Positions 8,512 through 15,986 of a DNA stretch of 30,425 bases are shown here, piece by piece (positions within the stretch are counted from its first letter, which is position 1; every line of letters begins with the position of its first letter). The translations under genes were made by a program, and so were the position numbers. The DNA lies in assembly GCA_934667505.1 (NCBI GenBank), contig CAKULY010000024.1, positions 1-30,425 of the forward strand, read 5' to 3'. Below the pieces are notes generated by a model. The model was not told where the DNA came from and did no database searches. It saw nothing but the letters and a program-made list of their open reading frames with translations. Origin of the DNA: an uncultured Treponema sp. GTDB lineage: Bacteria; Spirochaetota; Spirochaetia; Treponematales; Treponemataceae.

Positions 8512-9921
8512 CTATGCAACTGGATATTCTCCGCAAAAGCATCCTCTGCAAAAACCATCAGAATCTTTTTTGCAAGAAACAAGTGACTTTATCATTCCTT
8601 CAAGCGAAATAAAAGAAAGCGTATCCGCACCAATTTCTTTGCGAATTTGCTCTACATCGTGGGCTGAAGAAATAAGCTCTGTTTTTGTAGGAGTATCAAT
8701 TCCAAGGTAACAAGGAAATTTTACTGGAGGCGAAGAAACTCTAAAGTGAACTTCCTTTGCCCCTGCCCGCCTTAAAATCTGAACTAAACGGCGGCTTGTA
8801 GTTCCTCGAACAATTGAATCGTCAATGACCACAACCCTTTTTCCTTGAATTTCGCTGCGAACCGCATTTAGTTTTACGAAAACCATATTTTCACGCTCTT
8901 TTTGCGTAGGAGCTATAAAAGTTCGTCCAATATACTTGTTTTTTACGATTCCCATGGCATAAGGAATTCCAGAATAATGCGAATAGCCTAAAGCCGCGCC
9001 AATTCCGCTGTCTGGAACACCTACAACAACGTCTGCTTCAACAGGATTTTCTTCTGCAAGCATCTCTCCCATCTTTAATCTTGCCTGCTGAACAGGTATT
9101 CCGTCAATAACGGAATCTGGACGAGCAAAATAAACGTATTCAAAAATGCAAGTCTGCTTTCCAGTTCTTTCGTTAAGCCTAATAGATTTTAATCCGTCTT
9201 CGGAAATCATTAGAATTTCGCCAGGAGCAATATCTCTTACAAAAGTTCCATTCATTGCGTCAATCGCGCAAGATTCGCTTGCAAGAACCCAGCCATCTTC
9301 GATTTTTCCTAAGCAGAGAGGTCTAATTCCATAAGGATCTCTTACGCCTATAAGACAATTTTCTGTCATAGCGCAAAGGGCAAAAGAACCTTTTATAAGA
9401 CTCATTGCATTTTCTACAGACTGCTCAAGCCCTTTTTTATAATTTTTTGCAATAAGTTTTAAAATAATTTCTGTATCGCTTGTGGAAACAAAAGTGGAAC
9501 CAGTTTCTTCCAGCATTTCCTGAAGCGGCTGATAGTTTACAAGCTGTCCGTTATGGGCGATTGCAATTGACCCCAGCTTAAACTTATTCATCATTGGCTG
9601 CGCATTTTCTACAGTTCTTCCGCCTGCGGTTGCATAGCGAACGTGACCTACCGCTATATGACCTTTTAAGTCCGCCATGTTTTCCTTTGTAAAAATTTCA
9701 GAAACAAGACCTATCTGCTTATAAAGCTGAATTGCGCTTCCGTCGCTTACGGCTATACCTGCGCTTTCCTGTCCTCTGTGCTGAAGTGAATAAAGTCCAT
9801 AGTACGAAAGGACCGCCGCATTTTCCGAATTCTTTTTATTCTGAAAGACACCAACCACTCCACATTCGTCGCGAAGCTTGTCTGTTTCAAAAGAAGTTTC
9901 ATCTAAACAATTTTGATTCAT
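8512..9921 (-). CDS. purF: Amidophosphoribosyltransferase
   Basis: This enzyme commits PRPP to purine synthesis by transferring the amide nitrogen of glutamine, giving phosphoribosylamine. The protein has 469 residues. A short propeptide of 19 residues precedes the catalytic Cys20 (RDECGVVGVF), as in the Bacillus-type enzymes that are cleaved at this Cys. The PRPP-binding stretch VVVIDDSIVRGTTSRR is present. Four Cys in the positions of the 4Fe-4S ligands are visible: TCIFEYV, FPCYLG and the C-terminal CRGC. This suggests an oxygen-sensitive iron-sulphur form. It starts 10 bp after the gltD stop (AGGCGG before the ATG), so it forms an operon with gltD and falls under the gltD leader. Confidence 0.96.
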   Translation of the reverse strand: MNQNCLDETSFETDKLRDECGVVGVFQNKKNSENAAVLSYYGLYSLQHRGQESAGIAVSDGSAIQLYKQIGLVSEIFTKENMADLKGHIAVGHVRYATAGGRTVENAQPMMNKFKLGSIAIAHNGQLVNYQPLQEMLEETGSTFVSTSDTEIILKLIAKNYKKGLEQSVENAMSLIKGSFALCAMTENCLIGVRDPYGIRPLCLGKIEDGWVLASESCAIDAMNGTFVRDIAPGEILMISEDGLKSIRLNERTGKQTCIFEYVYFARPDSVIDGIPVQQARLKMGEMLAEENPVEADVVVGVPDSGIGAALGYSHYSGIPYAMGIVKNKYIGRTFIAPTQKERENMVFVKLNAVRSEIQGKRVVVIDDSIVRGTTSRRLVQILRRAGAKEVHFRVSSPPVKFPCYLGIDTPTKTELISSAHDVEQIRKEIGADTLSFISLEGMIKSLVSCKKDSDGFCRGCFCGEYPVA

Positions 9922-9931
9922 TATTTTCCGC

Positions 9932-11437
9932 CTACATATTGCTGTAGCCCATCAAATATTCATCAATTTGACGAGCACATTCTCTGCCTTCTGCAATTGC
10001 CCAAACTACTAACGACTGTCCGCGGTGCATATCTCCGGCAGTAAAAATTTTTTCCTTGGAAGTCTTATAGTTTTCAGGAGAATCTGTAACAACAGTGTTT
10101 CTAGGCGAAAGGCTAGCTCCAAATGCTTGCGCAGTATAATCTTCGCAGCCTAAAAAGCCTGCGGCAATCAATATTAAATCTGCTGGAAGAACTTTTTCAG
10201 TGCCTGGACGTTCGCACAAAGCTCGCTTTCCGTCAACCATTTTAAATTCAACCTGCACGGTTTTTACACCAGTAACTTTTCCGTTTTCAGAAAGGACTTC
10301 TTTTATAGTAGTTTCATAGATTCTTGGATCGTGACCAAATTTTGCGATTGATTCCTCTGCCCCATAGTCAGTCTTTAAAACCTTAGGCCACTGCGGCCAA
10401 GGATTGTCCTTCGCCCTTTCAGAAGGCGGACAAGGCATCATTTCAATCTGAGTAACAGACTTGCAACCAAGCCTTATGCTAGTTCCGGTACAGTCGTTTC
10501 CTGTGTCTCCGCCACCAAGCACAATTACATTTTTGCCTTCCACATCAAAGAATTTTTTATCTGTAAGATTTGATCTTATAAAACTCTTTGTTACAGACTT
10601 TAAAAAATCTACTGCAGGAATAATTCCACCTTCTTCGCCGCAAATGACCTTGTCTATTCCTTCCGCAGAAAGCGGACGAGCCTTTTTTGCGCCGCAACAA
10701 AGAGCCACTGCATCGTATTCTTTTAAAATTCTGTCCGCCTCAAAGTTTTTTCCGACATCGGCATTAAAAATAAATTCAACGCCTTCTGCCTGCATAAGAT
10801 TTATTCGTCTTTCTACAATCCGCTTGTCAAGCTTCATGTTTGGAATACCGTACATTAAAAGACCGCCGGCCCTGTCTTCCCGCTCAAAAACTGTAACAGA
10901 ATGACCTCGCCTATTAAGCATGTCAGCAACAGCAAGACCTGCAGGACCAGAACCAATTACTGCAATCTTTTTGCCAGAGCGAACTGCAGGTATCTGGGGC
11001 TTCATATATCCTGTTGAAAAAGCTTTTTCGATTATAAAAAGTTCATTATCATGAATAGAAACAGAATTATGAACATCGCCATCGCTTCCACAGTTGCACG
11101 CTTTTTCGCATAAAGCCGGACAAACCCGTCCTGTAAATTCTGGAAAACTAGAAGTCTTTAGCAAACGCCATGCAGCCATATCGAACTGTCCTTTGTAAAG
11201 AGCGTCGTTCCATTCTGGAATATAATTGTGCAGAGGACACCCTGTAACCATGCCTGCAAGCTTTATGGCAGATTGGCACATAGGAACGCCGCAGTTCATA
11301 CATCTTGCAGCTTGTTTCTGCCGTTCATCAAAATCAAGATACGTATGAAATTCATTGAAATTTTTTATTCGCTCAAGAGGAGCAATGTTTCCATTATCCT
11401 TGCGAAAGTAATCCATAAAACCAGTATCTTTTCCCAT
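9932..11437 (-). CDS. gltD: Glutamate synthase small subunit (GltD-type)
   Basis: This is an FAD/NAD(P)H oxidoreductase with N-terminal iron-sulphur sites. It supplies electrons for glutamate synthesis from glutamine and 2-oxoglutarate. The protein has 501 residues. Cys46, 49, 54 and 67 and Cys106, 110, 114 and 116 form the two cysteine groups typical of the family. GSGPAGLA (162-169) binds FAD, GGGDTGND marks the second dinucleotide site, and the C-terminal AGD..RGQSLVVWAI stretch is the usual end. The ATG at 11437 follows GGAGG at good spacing; the frame extends a little further upstream without a normal start. No large subunit gltB is in the window, so its partner must lie elsewhere or it works alone. 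It heads the gltD-purF operon behind a very compact attenuator leader. Confidence 0.94.
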   Translation of the reverse strand: MGKDTGFMDYFRKDNGNIAPLERIKNFNEFHTYLDFDERQKQAARCMNCGVPMCQSAIKLAGMVTGCPLHNYIPEWNDALYKGQFDMAAWRLLKTSSFPEFTGRVCPALCEKACNCGSDGDVHNSVSIHDNELFIIEKAFSTGYMKPQIPAVRSGKKIAVIGSGPAGLAVADMLNRRGHSVTVFEREDRAGGLLMYGIPNMKLDKRIVERRINLMQAEGVEFIFNADVGKNFEADRILKEYDAVALCCGAKKARPLSAEGIDKVICGEEGGIIPAVDFLKSVTKSFIRSNLTDKKFFDVEGKNVIVLGGGDTGNDCTGTSIRLGCKSVTQIEMMPCPPSERAKDNPWPQWPKVLKTDYGAEESIAKFGHDPRIYETTIKEVLSENGKVTGVKTVQVEFKMVDGKRALCERPGTEKVLPADLILIAAGFLGCEDYTAQAFGASLSPRNTVVTDSPENYKTSKEKIFTAGDMHRGQSLVVWAIAEGRECARQIDEYLMGYSNM

Positions 11438-11450
11438 AGATGCCTCCAAT

Positions 11451-11511
11451 AAAAAAAGGCGTCTTAGAAATTCCGCCCATTAAATCTGAGTTAAATTTCT
11501 AAGACGCCTTT
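11451..11511 (-). terminator. Leader terminator of gltD-purF (attenuator)
   Basis: Perfect 18-bp arms (11494-11511 and 11455-11472) followed by seven T on the minus strand (11457-11451). The gltD ribosome binding site GGAGG begins only three bases beyond the T tract, so nearly the whole untranslated leader is the switch. Confidence 0.85.
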
Positions 11512-11516
11512 GCCTT
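11501..11516 (-). promoter_or_regulatory. ANTAR-type hexaloop hairpin, gltD leader
   Basis: Stem AAGGC/GUCUU (one G-U pair) around loop AAAGGC at 11511-11506, identical to the pyrG loop and obeying the A1/G4 rule. The loop and 3' arm are the beginning of the terminator arm at 11494-11511. Confidence 0.72.
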
Positions 11517-11525
11517 ATATGCATA

Positions 11526-11554
11526 AATATATCATTATCTAGAAAAGAGTTCAA
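11526..11554 (-). promoter_or_regulatory. gltD sigma70-type promoter
   Basis: On the minus strand TTGAAC (11554-11549), 17-base spacer, TATATT (11531-11526). The -35 box lies inside the 3' end of the upstream YkgJ-type gene. The predicted start is the A at 11520 or 11518, immediately before the hexaloop hairpin. Confidence 0.75.
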
Positions 11555-12044
11555 CACAGAATTGAAAATCTTTTGAAAAATCTTTTACTATATCTGGATG
11601 AGTTTTCGCATAATCAAAAATTTTTTGAGCTAAACCAGCTTTTACAAATTCTTTTAAATCTGAAAGAGGAATTTTATTAACAGAAGGACACGTATTCATC
11701 AAGACTATAGAATTTTCATTACCGCTAGATTTTTTTACTATCCTTAAAGGCCAAATCTTACAGTCAAATGGTTTTTCCTGCTCGCAAAGAGAACAACCTT
11801 CTTTTGAATCCAAAAACGGACAAGGAACTTCTTCTTCAGGATTTTGAGTTTTGTACAAATCCAAGAGATTTATTGTAAACGAGCTTTTTCCGGCTGGACT
11901 AAACTTTGCATTCTTGTATTTTTTTTCAAGCAATTCTTTTGTTTTTTTGTCGAAAACAGGAGTTTCCCACAAACTCTGTCTTCTAAAAGAACAGCAAAAA
12001 CGACAAGCTGCGCAATCTGATTTTTTTAGTATCTTTGAAAGCAT
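11535..12044 (-). CDS. YkgJ-type cysteine-cluster protein
   Basis: A 169-residue cytoplasmic protein with a CAACRFCC cluster near the N terminus (about 13-20), then CPFL...CSLCEQ and CKIWPL in the middle. This is the pattern of the YkgJ/UPF0153 family, thought to bind zinc or iron-sulphur. The biochemical role is not established. It starts 3 bp after the stop of the DUF2156 gene upstream, so the two are cotranscribed. The gltD promoter begins within its last codons. Confidence 0.75.
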   Translation of the reverse strand: MLSKILKKSDCAACRFCCSFRRQSLWETPVFDKKTKELLEKKYKNAKFSPAGKSSFTINLLDLYKTQNPEEEVPCPFLDSKEGCSLCEQEKPFDCKIWPLRIVKKSSGNENSIVLMNTCPSVNKIPLSDLKEFVKAGLAQKIFDYAKTHPDIVKDFSKDFQFCVELFSR

Positions 12045-12047
12045 AAG

Positions 12048-12971
12048 CTACTCCAAAGTTCCATAGAACTTATCTAAAACAATATCCGGCTTGTAGGAAA
12101 GTTTTGCCTTTCGCAGACCTTCAATTCCCATGTCTTCTTCCCGGTTTATATATAGATAATTTGAAAATTCTTTTGCAAAAAGATTATTAATCACAGCATA
12201 GGCCCCATTTTGCGCATATTCTCCAAAAGCCTTTTCAAAGTGAACATCAGCAACTGAATCTGAAATTTTACTTGCAAGAGTCATTGCCACAGGTTTTTCG
12301 TCAACATAAAGGATTCCTCCAAAAATTCCAAGAATTTTGGAATTTTTTACAGCAGATTCTATACATTGCTTTTCAAAAAGTATAGCTTTTTCGAGTTTTT
12401 CTATGCCGCCGCTTTGAGCAATGCGCTCTTCTAACCAGTTTTCTTCAACTTTTAAGACATCGAAGTCAAGATTGCTATGCGAAAAGGCTTTAAATGTCCA
12501 GCGGTTTTCATAAAGATGCATAAAATGAGAAACATGATTTTTCTTTTTGTGGAATTTTTGTCCCGGCAAATCCATTAAATTTTTTGATAGATAGATATAA
12601 TCGCTATCATTCCTGTTTGAATTCCATTCTATTTTTTTGCGCATATTTTTTTCAAAAAAAGAATCAATCAATTTCTTCTGTTCGCGTGTGCAAAGGCAAA
12701 ACGACACCTTTTCTTTCTGTTTTTCAGCGATTTTTATAATATAAGAAAAGGCATCTTCCAATGAGGCTGAAGTATTTAACAAAATAGGAAACGCAAAACC
12801 ATTGCGGCTTTCTGTGCCATTATAGCGACGCAACAAAAAGTCCTGATCCGCAAAAAAATCTATATCATACTTATTCTGCAAAAGAAAAAAATTTGCAAAT
12901 GCGCTGTCACTACCCAAAAGCCCTTCAGTGCAAGCGTTATTTTTCAGTAATTCAAATTCAGAAAGGTTCAT
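12048..12971 (-). CDS. DUF2156 / phosphatidylglycerol lysyltransferase C-domain-like protein
   Basis: The protein has 307 residues and no membrane segments. The stretch GQKFHKKKNHVSHFMHLYE (about 155-173) and the following W.FKAF are typical of the DUF2156 (LPG synthase C-terminal, GNAT-like) fold. The C terminus YLYINREEDMGIEGLRKAKLSYKPD also fits. Full-length lysyltransferases have an N-terminal membrane domain that is missing here, so a soluble aminoacyl- or acyl-transferase role is more likely than lipid lysylation. It is the first gene of a two-gene unit with the YkgJ-type gene; their pairing suggests a linked but unknown function. Confidence 0.7.
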   Translation of the reverse strand: MNLSEFELLKNNACTEGLLGSDSAFANFFLLQNKYDIDFFADQDFLLRRYNGTESRNGFAFPILLNTSASLEDAFSYIIKIAEKQKEKVSFCLCTREQKKLIDSFFEKNMRKKIEWNSNRNDSDYIYLSKNLMDLPGQKFHKKKNHVSHFMHLYENRWTFKAFSHSNLDFDVLKVEENWLEERIAQSGGIEKLEKAILFEKQCIESAVKNSKILGIFGGILYVDEKPVAMTLASKISDSVADVHFEKAFGEYAQNGAYAVINNLFAKEFSNYLYINREEDMGIEGLRKAKLSYKPDIVLDKFYGTLE

Positions 12972-13035
12972 GGAAATAAAATAATAACAAAACTAAAAGT
13001 TTTCAATAATATTTTTATATAGCCCGACTTTCAAC

Positions 13036-13503
13036 CTAGTAGCTAAACTTACGAACAGCACGAACAAAATATACATTATCCTTACAACTGACGCTTTTGC
13101 TTCCTGCGCAAAAGCTTTGCACCCAGGAATAAGATTCATTCAATTCCAATGATGACCAGAAACAACCTTCTCTGGATATTTTTTCTATTTTTTTCAGATT
13201 TCGATATATATAATTTAATTCATCTTTGCTTGGAAGATACCAGTCATCAAAACCGCCGGCTCTGTAATTCTTGCACAAATTTTTAGCATCTTCCCAGTTT
13301 TTTTTGCCTATAACTTTGCTACATTCCCAAACATTCTGATTTTTTATATAAAAAATTATTCCTCCGCCAGGTCCTATATCGCCAACATTAAAATTTGAAG
13401 CAACGCTGTTATTTTTTTCAAAACTGCCTGTTTTTTGCGCCTCTTGCGGAAAAATAGAAAAATTTAATAGAAAAATGACTAAAGCTGATAAAATCCTTTT
13501 CAT
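13036..13503 (-). CDS. Secreted DUF1566 (Lcl-type) protein
   Basis: A 155-residue protein with a signal peptide (MKRILSALVIFLLNFSIF, then PQEAQ). The mature part begins with VGDIGPGGGIIFYI and contains WEDAKNLC, FDDWYLPSKDELNYIY and GCFWSS..., ending YFVRAVRKF. This is the DUF1566 pattern common in treponeme surface or periplasmic proteins and related to C-lectin-like folds. The role is unknown. It is monocistronic and followed by a short gap that carries a piece resembling a repeat end (CGACTTTCAACC near 13025). Confidence 0.75.
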   Translation of the reverse strand: MKRILSALVIFLLNFSIFPQEAQKTGSFEKNNSVASNFNVGDIGPGGGIIFYIKNQNVWECSKVIGKKNWEDAKNLCKNYRAGGFDDWYLPSKDELNYIYRNLKKIEKISREGCFWSSLELNESYSWVQSFCAGSKSVSCKDNVYFVRAVRKFSY

Positions 13504-13575
13504 AAAAACTCCAATAAAAATAAATTCTAAATGTATTTTTCATAATAAAGCAATTTAATTACTCTTTCAAGTAAT

Positions 13576-13615
13576 TTTTATACTTTATAAAGAATCGTTT
13601 TATACTCTAAAGAAT
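13576..13615 (+). promoter_or_regulatory. Tandem A/T repeats upstream of the XRE gene
   Basis: Two direct copies of TTTTATAC...TAAAGAAT lie at 13576-13595 and 13598-13615. The first contains the palindrome TTTATA-CTT-TATAAA. A TATACT -10 candidate lies in the second. They could be operators for the repressor encoded just downstream. Confidence 0.5.
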
Positions 13616-13629
13616 AATATCATTTCTCT

Positions 13630-13905
13630 ATGACAAATGAAGAAATTCATAAATATGTTATTGAAAAGATAAAGCTAGCAAGACTTTCAAAAGGGCTTTC
13701 GCAACTTGAAGTGTGCTTAAGAGGAAATTTTTCGCAAAGTTTTTATACTCACATAGAATCTGGAAAAAACCAGCCTTCACTTATGACAATAATTAGAATT
13801 GCTGAAGTTTTGGAAACAAATCCCCGCAATTTTTTTCCAGAAAGCAAATCTAAATCCAAAGAAGAAATAAAAAAAGAGATACTTTCGCTTCTTGAAACTT
13901 TATAA
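13630..13905 (+). CDS. XRE-family helix-turn-helix regulator
   Basis: A 91-residue DNA-binding protein. Residues 10-70 form the Cro/C1-type domain: IKLARLSKGLSQLEV, then FSQSFYTHIESGKNQPSLMTIIRIAEVL and NPRNFF. A charged C-terminal helix follows. There is no effector domain, so it is probably a small repressor that may regulate itself via the tandem repeats upstream. No ribosome binding site is visible before the ATG. Its neighbour upstream is the divergent DUF1566 gene; the next gene, a pyridoxal kinase, is convergent. Confidence 0.8.
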   Translation: MTNEEIHKYVIEKIKLARLSKGLSQLEVCLRGNFSQSFYTHIESGKNQPSLMTIIRIAEVLETNPRNFFPESKSKSKEEIKKEILSLLETL

Positions 13906-13915
13906 ATCAATTTTT

Positions 13916-13976
13916 GCAGTTAATTTTTCCAACCCCGATTTTATAAAGACTGGAAAAACCAACTGCGCAAGCGCAT
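13916..13976. terminator. Hairpins between XRE and pyridoxal kinase genes
   Basis: Inverted repeat GCAGTT..TTTTTCCA (13916-13931) against TGGAAAAA..AACTGC (13951-13966), then a smaller TGCGC-AA-GCGCA (13965-13976). It lies between convergent stop codons, so it is a likely bidirectional terminator, although there is no strong U tract. Confidence 0.5.
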
Positions 13977-13979
13977 TGA

Positions 13980-14813
13980 TTATCTAGATAGCTCAAGTTG
14001 CTCTATCAAATATGGAATAGCTTTTTCGAATTTTACACCATACCAGTGGTCTTTGTCGTCTATAGTTGCTTTTATTGATTTTACAACATAGTTCGCAGCG
14101 ATTTTCGCAGATTCAAGCAAGTTTTTTCCGTTGCAAATAGAACCTGTAAATGCCGAAGCAAAAACGTCGCCAGTTCCATGCATTTGAACAGGAAGCTTTT
14201 CTGTAAAATAGTATTCAACGGAATTTCCATCATAGACTGCAACTCCAAGCTTATCTTTTTCAAAGCTTACACCAGTAAGAACTACATTTTTTGCGCCGAG
14301 TTCTTTTAGTCCTTTGCAAATTTTTTCAACATATTCCTTTTTATAGTTATCGCTGCGGTATTCAATTCCCAGAAGAAAAGCCGCTTCTGTGATATTTGGA
14401 AGAACAACATCTGCCTCTTTGCAAAGTTCTGCCATTTTCTTTGGAAAATCAGGGGCAAACCCTGCATACATTTTTCCATTATCTGCCATAACAGGATCAA
14501 CAACAACAAGAGCATCTTTTCTAGCCGTCTCTTTTATGATTTTTTTTATAATAGGAATTTGAGATTCAGAAACATAGCCAGTATAAAACGCGCTAAAAGT
14601 GATATTTTCTTTTTTCCATTGATTTAAAATATTTTCCATATCAGAAGTCAAATCGTTAAAAGTCCATGCCTTAAATGCAGTATGATTTGAAAGAACTGAA
14701 CTAGGAAGGACAGCTGTTTCTATTCCGCATGCAGAAATAACTGGAAGCGCAACTGTCAAAGAGCACTGCCCCACACAAGAAATGTCTTGAATTGTAAGAA
14801 GCCGTTTATCCAT
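13980..14813 (-). CDS. pdxY: Pyridoxal/pyridoxamine kinase
   Basis: This enzyme phosphorylates pyridoxal, pyridoxamine or pyridoxine with ATP in vitamin B6 salvage. It is a ribokinase-fold protein of 277 residues. Family stretches are VGQCSLTVALPVISACGI near the start, VVVDPVMADNGKMY in the middle, LPNITEAAFLLG and the C-terminal MHGTGDVFASAF carrying the catalytic Asp. The ATG at 14813 follows AGGAGG; the ATG 36 bases upstream lacks such a site. It is not obviously cotranscribed with its neighbours. Assignment to a B6 kinase rather than a hydroxymethylpyrimidine kinase rests on overall similarity to PdxY. Confidence 0.85.
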   Translation of the reverse strand: MDKRLLTIQDISCVGQCSLTVALPVISACGIETAVLPSSVLSNHTAFKAWTFNDLTSDMENILNQWKKENITFSAFYTGYVSESQIPIIKKIIKETARKDALVVVDPVMADNGKMYAGFAPDFPKKMAELCKEADVVLPNITEAAFLLGIEYRSDNYKKEYVEKICKGLKELGAKNVVLTGVSFEKDKLGVAVYDGNSVEYYFTEKLPVQMHGTGDVFASAFTGSICNGKNLLESAKIAANYVVKSIKATIDDKDHWYGVKFEKAIPYLIEQLELSR

Positions 14814-14922
14814 AAAAAACCTCCTAATAAAAGTTATCTTAAAATACACAAAATCTGATATTATTCATATATTCATTTTTAATCTATTTTTATATATCCA
14901 GAAAAACTCAACATTCGGTTTG

Positions 14923-14951
14923 TTGAACTCACCTTGTTGATATGATAAAAT
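14923..14951 (+). promoter_or_regulatory. Promoter of the membrane-flavodoxin gene
   Basis: TTGAAC (14923-14928), 17-base spacer, TAAAAT (14946-14951). The -35 box overlaps an inverted repeat TCAACA/TGTTGA (about 14909-14927). The piece AAAAACTCAACATTCGG at 14902-14918 resembles the right end of the dispersed repeat. Confidence 0.55.
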
Positions 14952-15024
14952 TGTCATTGCAAAAAAAAACAACATTCGCCCCTGACCACTAGCGTCTGCT
15001 TTATCTTGCTTACTGGAGAATTTT

Positions 15025-15936
15025 ATGACTAAATCTAGATTCAGAATAACAAAAAACTTTCTTATCTTTTGGACTCTTTTTATAGGAATAGGAGCAGTTG
15101 CGGGGGCACTTGCGATGTTGATTGATCCCTCTGGAAAATTCATGGGAATGGATGCGATGCTCCCCTACTTTCAAGTTTTGCCTTTTGCAGAAATTGTTTT
15201 TCAAAACTTTATTTTTTCTGGAATTGCGCTTTTGATTGTAAACGGAATTTCAAACTTAACTGCGGCAATTCTTCTGCTAAAAAAAAGAAAAGCAGGAATC
15301 ATTCTAGGCGGAATTTTCGGCATTACGCTTATGCTCTGGATTTGTATTCAGTTTTATATATTTCCGCCGAACTTTATGTCTACTATATATTTTATCTTTG
15401 GATTTTGTCAGGCTATAACAGCATATATGGCATGGGTCTTTCAGAAACAAGAAACTTTTTTTGTAAACGCCTGTGAATACAAAAATATTGGAACTAATCC
15501 AAAAAGAATTGTAGTATATTTTTCTAGAATGGGATATGTAAAAAAACAAGCCTACGAAGAAGCAAACCGCACAGGCGCTCAAATTTTTGAAATTAAATCA
15601 ACAGAAAGAACTGAAGGAACGCTAGGATTTTGGTGGTGCGGCAGATTCGCAATGCATCGCTGGCCAATGCCAATTGAGCCAATTCCAATAGATTTTTCAA
15701 CTTTTGAACACGTAACCATTTGTTCTCCAATTTGGGTTTTCGCGCTTGCCTCTCCTGTAAGAGAATTTTGCAAGAAATTTTCAGGAAAAATCCAGCAAGC
15801 GGACTACATTCTTGTTCATCATACTCGTGCAAAATACGAAAATGCAGCTCAAGAGATGGACTTGCTACTAGGAATTAAACACACAAATTTTAAAACAATC
15901 CAGTGCAAGATGGGAAAAATGAAAAATCTCCATTGA
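15025..15936 (+). CDS. Membrane-anchored flavodoxin-like protein
   Basis: The protein has 303 residues. Residues 10-150 hold four hydrophobic segments (FLIFWTLFIGIGAVAGAL, the IVFQNFIFSGIALLI region, AGIILGGIFGITLMLWI and a fourth near YFIFGFCQAITAYMAW). From about 165 onward there is a flavodoxin-like domain beginning RIVVYFSRMGYV, with ICSPIWVFALASPVREFC near 235. The fusion would tether an FMN redox domain to the inner face of the membrane. The electron partner is unknown. GGAGA precedes the ATG. The 3' end of the gene forms one arm of the hairpin that covers the next gene's ribosome binding site. Confidence 0.75.
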   Translation: MTKSRFRITKNFLIFWTLFIGIGAVAGALAMLIDPSGKFMGMDAMLPYFQVLPFAEIVFQNFIFSGIALLIVNGISNLTAAILLLKKRKAGIILGGIFGITLMLWICIQFYIFPPNFMSTIYFIFGFCQAITAYMAWVFQKQETFFVNACEYKNIGTNPKRIVVYFSRMGYVKKQAYEEANRTGAQIFEIKSTERTEGTLGFWWCGRFAMHRWPMPIEPIPIDFSTFEHVTICSPIWVFALASPVREFCKKFSGKIQQADYILVHHTRAKYENAAQEMDLLLGIKHTNFKTIQCKMGKMKNLH

Positions 15937-15986
15937 CTAAACTAACTTAATTAGTTTACTATAAGCAGAATACTTTTGGAGATTTT
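15923..15986 (+). promoter_or_regulatory. Nested inverted repeats covering the GNAT ribosome binding site
   Basis: Outer arms AAAATCTCCA (15923-15932) and TGGAGATTTT (15977-15986) pair perfectly and include the GGAG just before the next ATG. Inner arms TAAACTAA (15938-15945) and TTAGTTTA (15951-15958) pair across five bases. A TTGACT box lies between them. The inner palindrome could be a DNA operator; the outer one could hide the ribosome binding site in readthrough RNA. Confidence 0.6.

Noticed and set aside
14865..15204. Open frames on the minus strand over the start of the membrane-flavodoxin gene
   Set aside because: They overlap a promoter and a well-supported plus-strand gene, with no family features of their own.
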